Of a stretch of 64,000 nt of DNA, positions 62,545 through 64,000 are shown one piece after another. The notes under the pieces are model-generated. The model searched no databases. It was not told where the DNA came from and saw only the letters and a program-made list of their open reading frames with translations. The DNA lies in NCBI GenBank assembly GCA_034508935.3, contig CM067452.1:645333-709332 (forward strand), read 5' to 3'. A program made the translations under genes and the position numbers. Each line of letters opens with the position of its first letter. Position 1 is the first letter of the stretch. This stretch comes from Berghia stephanieae. Lineage: Eukaryota > Mollusca > Gastropoda > Nudibranchia > Aeolidiidae.

Positions 62545-64000
62545 TAGAAACAAAGGTAGAAGGAAAGGATGAAAAGGCATCTAGGGTTCAAGATATGCTC
62601 ATTATCTAGAAAAACGGAGGCAAACGTGCCTGGAATCCATAAACTTCATAGCTTTTCAGTGAATAAATCAGTACAGGGCGATTAGGGTAATTGAAAATAG
62701 AAGAATAGATGGTCTTCTCGCTATTTTGGTGTAAAGAACTGGTTAAATTAAAATCAAAACTACAACGAGATGGTCTACATTTCATCTCATTGTCACACGC
62801 ACTCTAGCTAAAACCCAATGACCACAGCAATCCAAGCTGAAATGACACTTTGGTGGATTTTAATGGAAACCTCAAAGGGTATCCTATCCCGGAAGCAGTT
62901 TTGATAGTTGAAAATAGTATCACTGGAAAGGAAAATGGGAGAATTTTATGGATTTTTAAAGTTTCAAGGGGATTTGCTACGAATAAAAAATTACTTAAAT
63001 TTCTTGCCTACTCCATTATATCTCCTAAGTAAATTTAAAGATGGGAATTTATCAAATGATAGACGATAAAAGCCTCCCCCCTCCCCCCCCCCTCTTGCAA
63101 AAAGCTCAAAATCTGTGACTGGGAGTCCCCCAGTGGAGTCTCTCTGTAAGTTTACAGGGTAATGATTGAAGGTAGAGGCTAGGGCGACCAAGACTTCCAG
63201 CGTAAAACCATATTTCGATTTATGGAACTATTTACGTTAAAGGGGTGAGTTTTTTGCTTCCCCCAGGAAAGTAAACGAATTATTGAAACTAAGAGAAAAT
63301 TGAATGAAAAAATGAAAATGAAAATAAAACATCGGAGTGCATGTACACTAGCCTCAGGATCTAAGTACACTGTAACATCACTAAACTTTGTATCGTGCTT
63401 TGGGAGAGGGGGGCATTGAGCTTTTGGTGCACGTAACTACTTATGACCTCTATTTCTTTCATTCTCACTCCTCCTCCAACCCCCTTTGTTAGGCACTTTG
63501 ATAACTTCAGTCCAGTGGCCGCCGACAGGCTCACTGTAAGGTGAAACTCGTTTTTTGGAACTTTATTTTTGACCCTTTACTGTGTTGGTCACCATGGCGT
63601 TAGTTGTGAACCTATGTGACTAATTTTGGTATTATAAAGGGCACAAAACAAGCTTTCTAACAGTGTATTTCATTCTCAATTCCTGATTGTATTTCTCAGA
63701 AAGCTTATGTAATAAAAATTTATAAATTTTTGAATTATAAGAACTTTTTAAATTATGGATACATTTTAATTATACTTCATACATCGATAGACAATTAATT
63801 GAAGAATATCTCTACCAAATTTCATCAAAATTTATACACTCGCTCATTATTTTATTTTTCCCGCCACCAACCCCACTTTTTAGGACAAAAACCTCATATT
63901 TTTTTCCATTTTCATTTATCCTTAATTTATTTCCATACCTTCCATCCATGAAAATGATTTATATGAAAATAAAGCTTATTTTGTGACCTTTAAAACGATA
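62545..64000. other. Upstream intron or 5' region of PABPC1-like gene, nothing recognised
   Basis: I found no sequence resembling the PABPC N-terminus (MASLYVGDL-type RRM1 start), so the first coding exon is probably beyond the window. Confidence 0.45.

Noticed and set aside
62545-64000. First PABPC1-like coding exon
   Set aside because: No frame resembles the RRM1 start; short reverse frames here lack any RRM motif.

Overview
This is animal nuclear DNA, most likely from a mollusc or another lophotrochozoan. The evidence is spliced genes with GT-AG introns, a PABPC1-type gene, an I/Nimb-type LINE, tRNA-derived SINEs, hAT transposons and very long intronic minisatellites. The organism call is an inference from gene and repeat style. 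I saw no bacterial, plastid or LTR/viral features.

Two host genes converge. On the + strand (1-26,085) lies the C-terminal half of an SLC18B1-like major facilitator transporter: six exons with matching splice phases, ending at a stop at 26,083. Its introns are inflated. The intron at 4,450-23,394 holds a 30-bp minisatellite, a 44-bp minisatellite of about 9 kb, and a 6.4-kb LINE inserted inside the latter. The last intron holds a 46-bp minisatellite. On the - strand (61,756 down to 41,605) lie eleven exons of a cytoplasmic poly(A)-binding protein, from the end of RRM1 through RRM2-4, the linker and the MLLE domain to the stop. The first exon is not seen and probably lies beyond 64,000. One intron uses a GC-AG pair.

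Between and inside the genes sits a dense, nested repeat landscape. SINE-A is about 530 bp, with roughly 14 copies or fragments. SINE-B and SINE-C are tRNA-derived, and SINE-D is a probable tRNA-type SINE. SINE-E is about 330 bp; its three copies each have 14-bp target duplications. There is a family of about 700-bp TIR elements beginning TAGACCTG. Three hAT-like elements share CAGxGxxGCCA ends; one (51,182-54,706) carries a nearly complete transposase, and two carry an internal CAC/ATC-type minisatellite. At 34.0-35.2 kb the SINE-A head has become a tandem satellite.

The most interesting signal is at the 3' ends of the retroelements. The LINE, SINE-A and SINE-E all finish with a stem-loop just before an AAAC-rich tail. 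The loop sequence is nearly the same in all three, while the stem sequence differs between SINE-A and SINE-E with pairing kept. SINE-A and SINE-E even share a bulged A. This looks like an RNA recognition element used by one LINE machinery and copied by two unrelated SINEs.

Many single-base indels in the minisatellites (5.1-6.8 kb and 10.4-14.0 kb), and three single-base frame changes in the LINE, may partly reflect long-read consensus errors. Boundaries of degenerate repeats are approximate.
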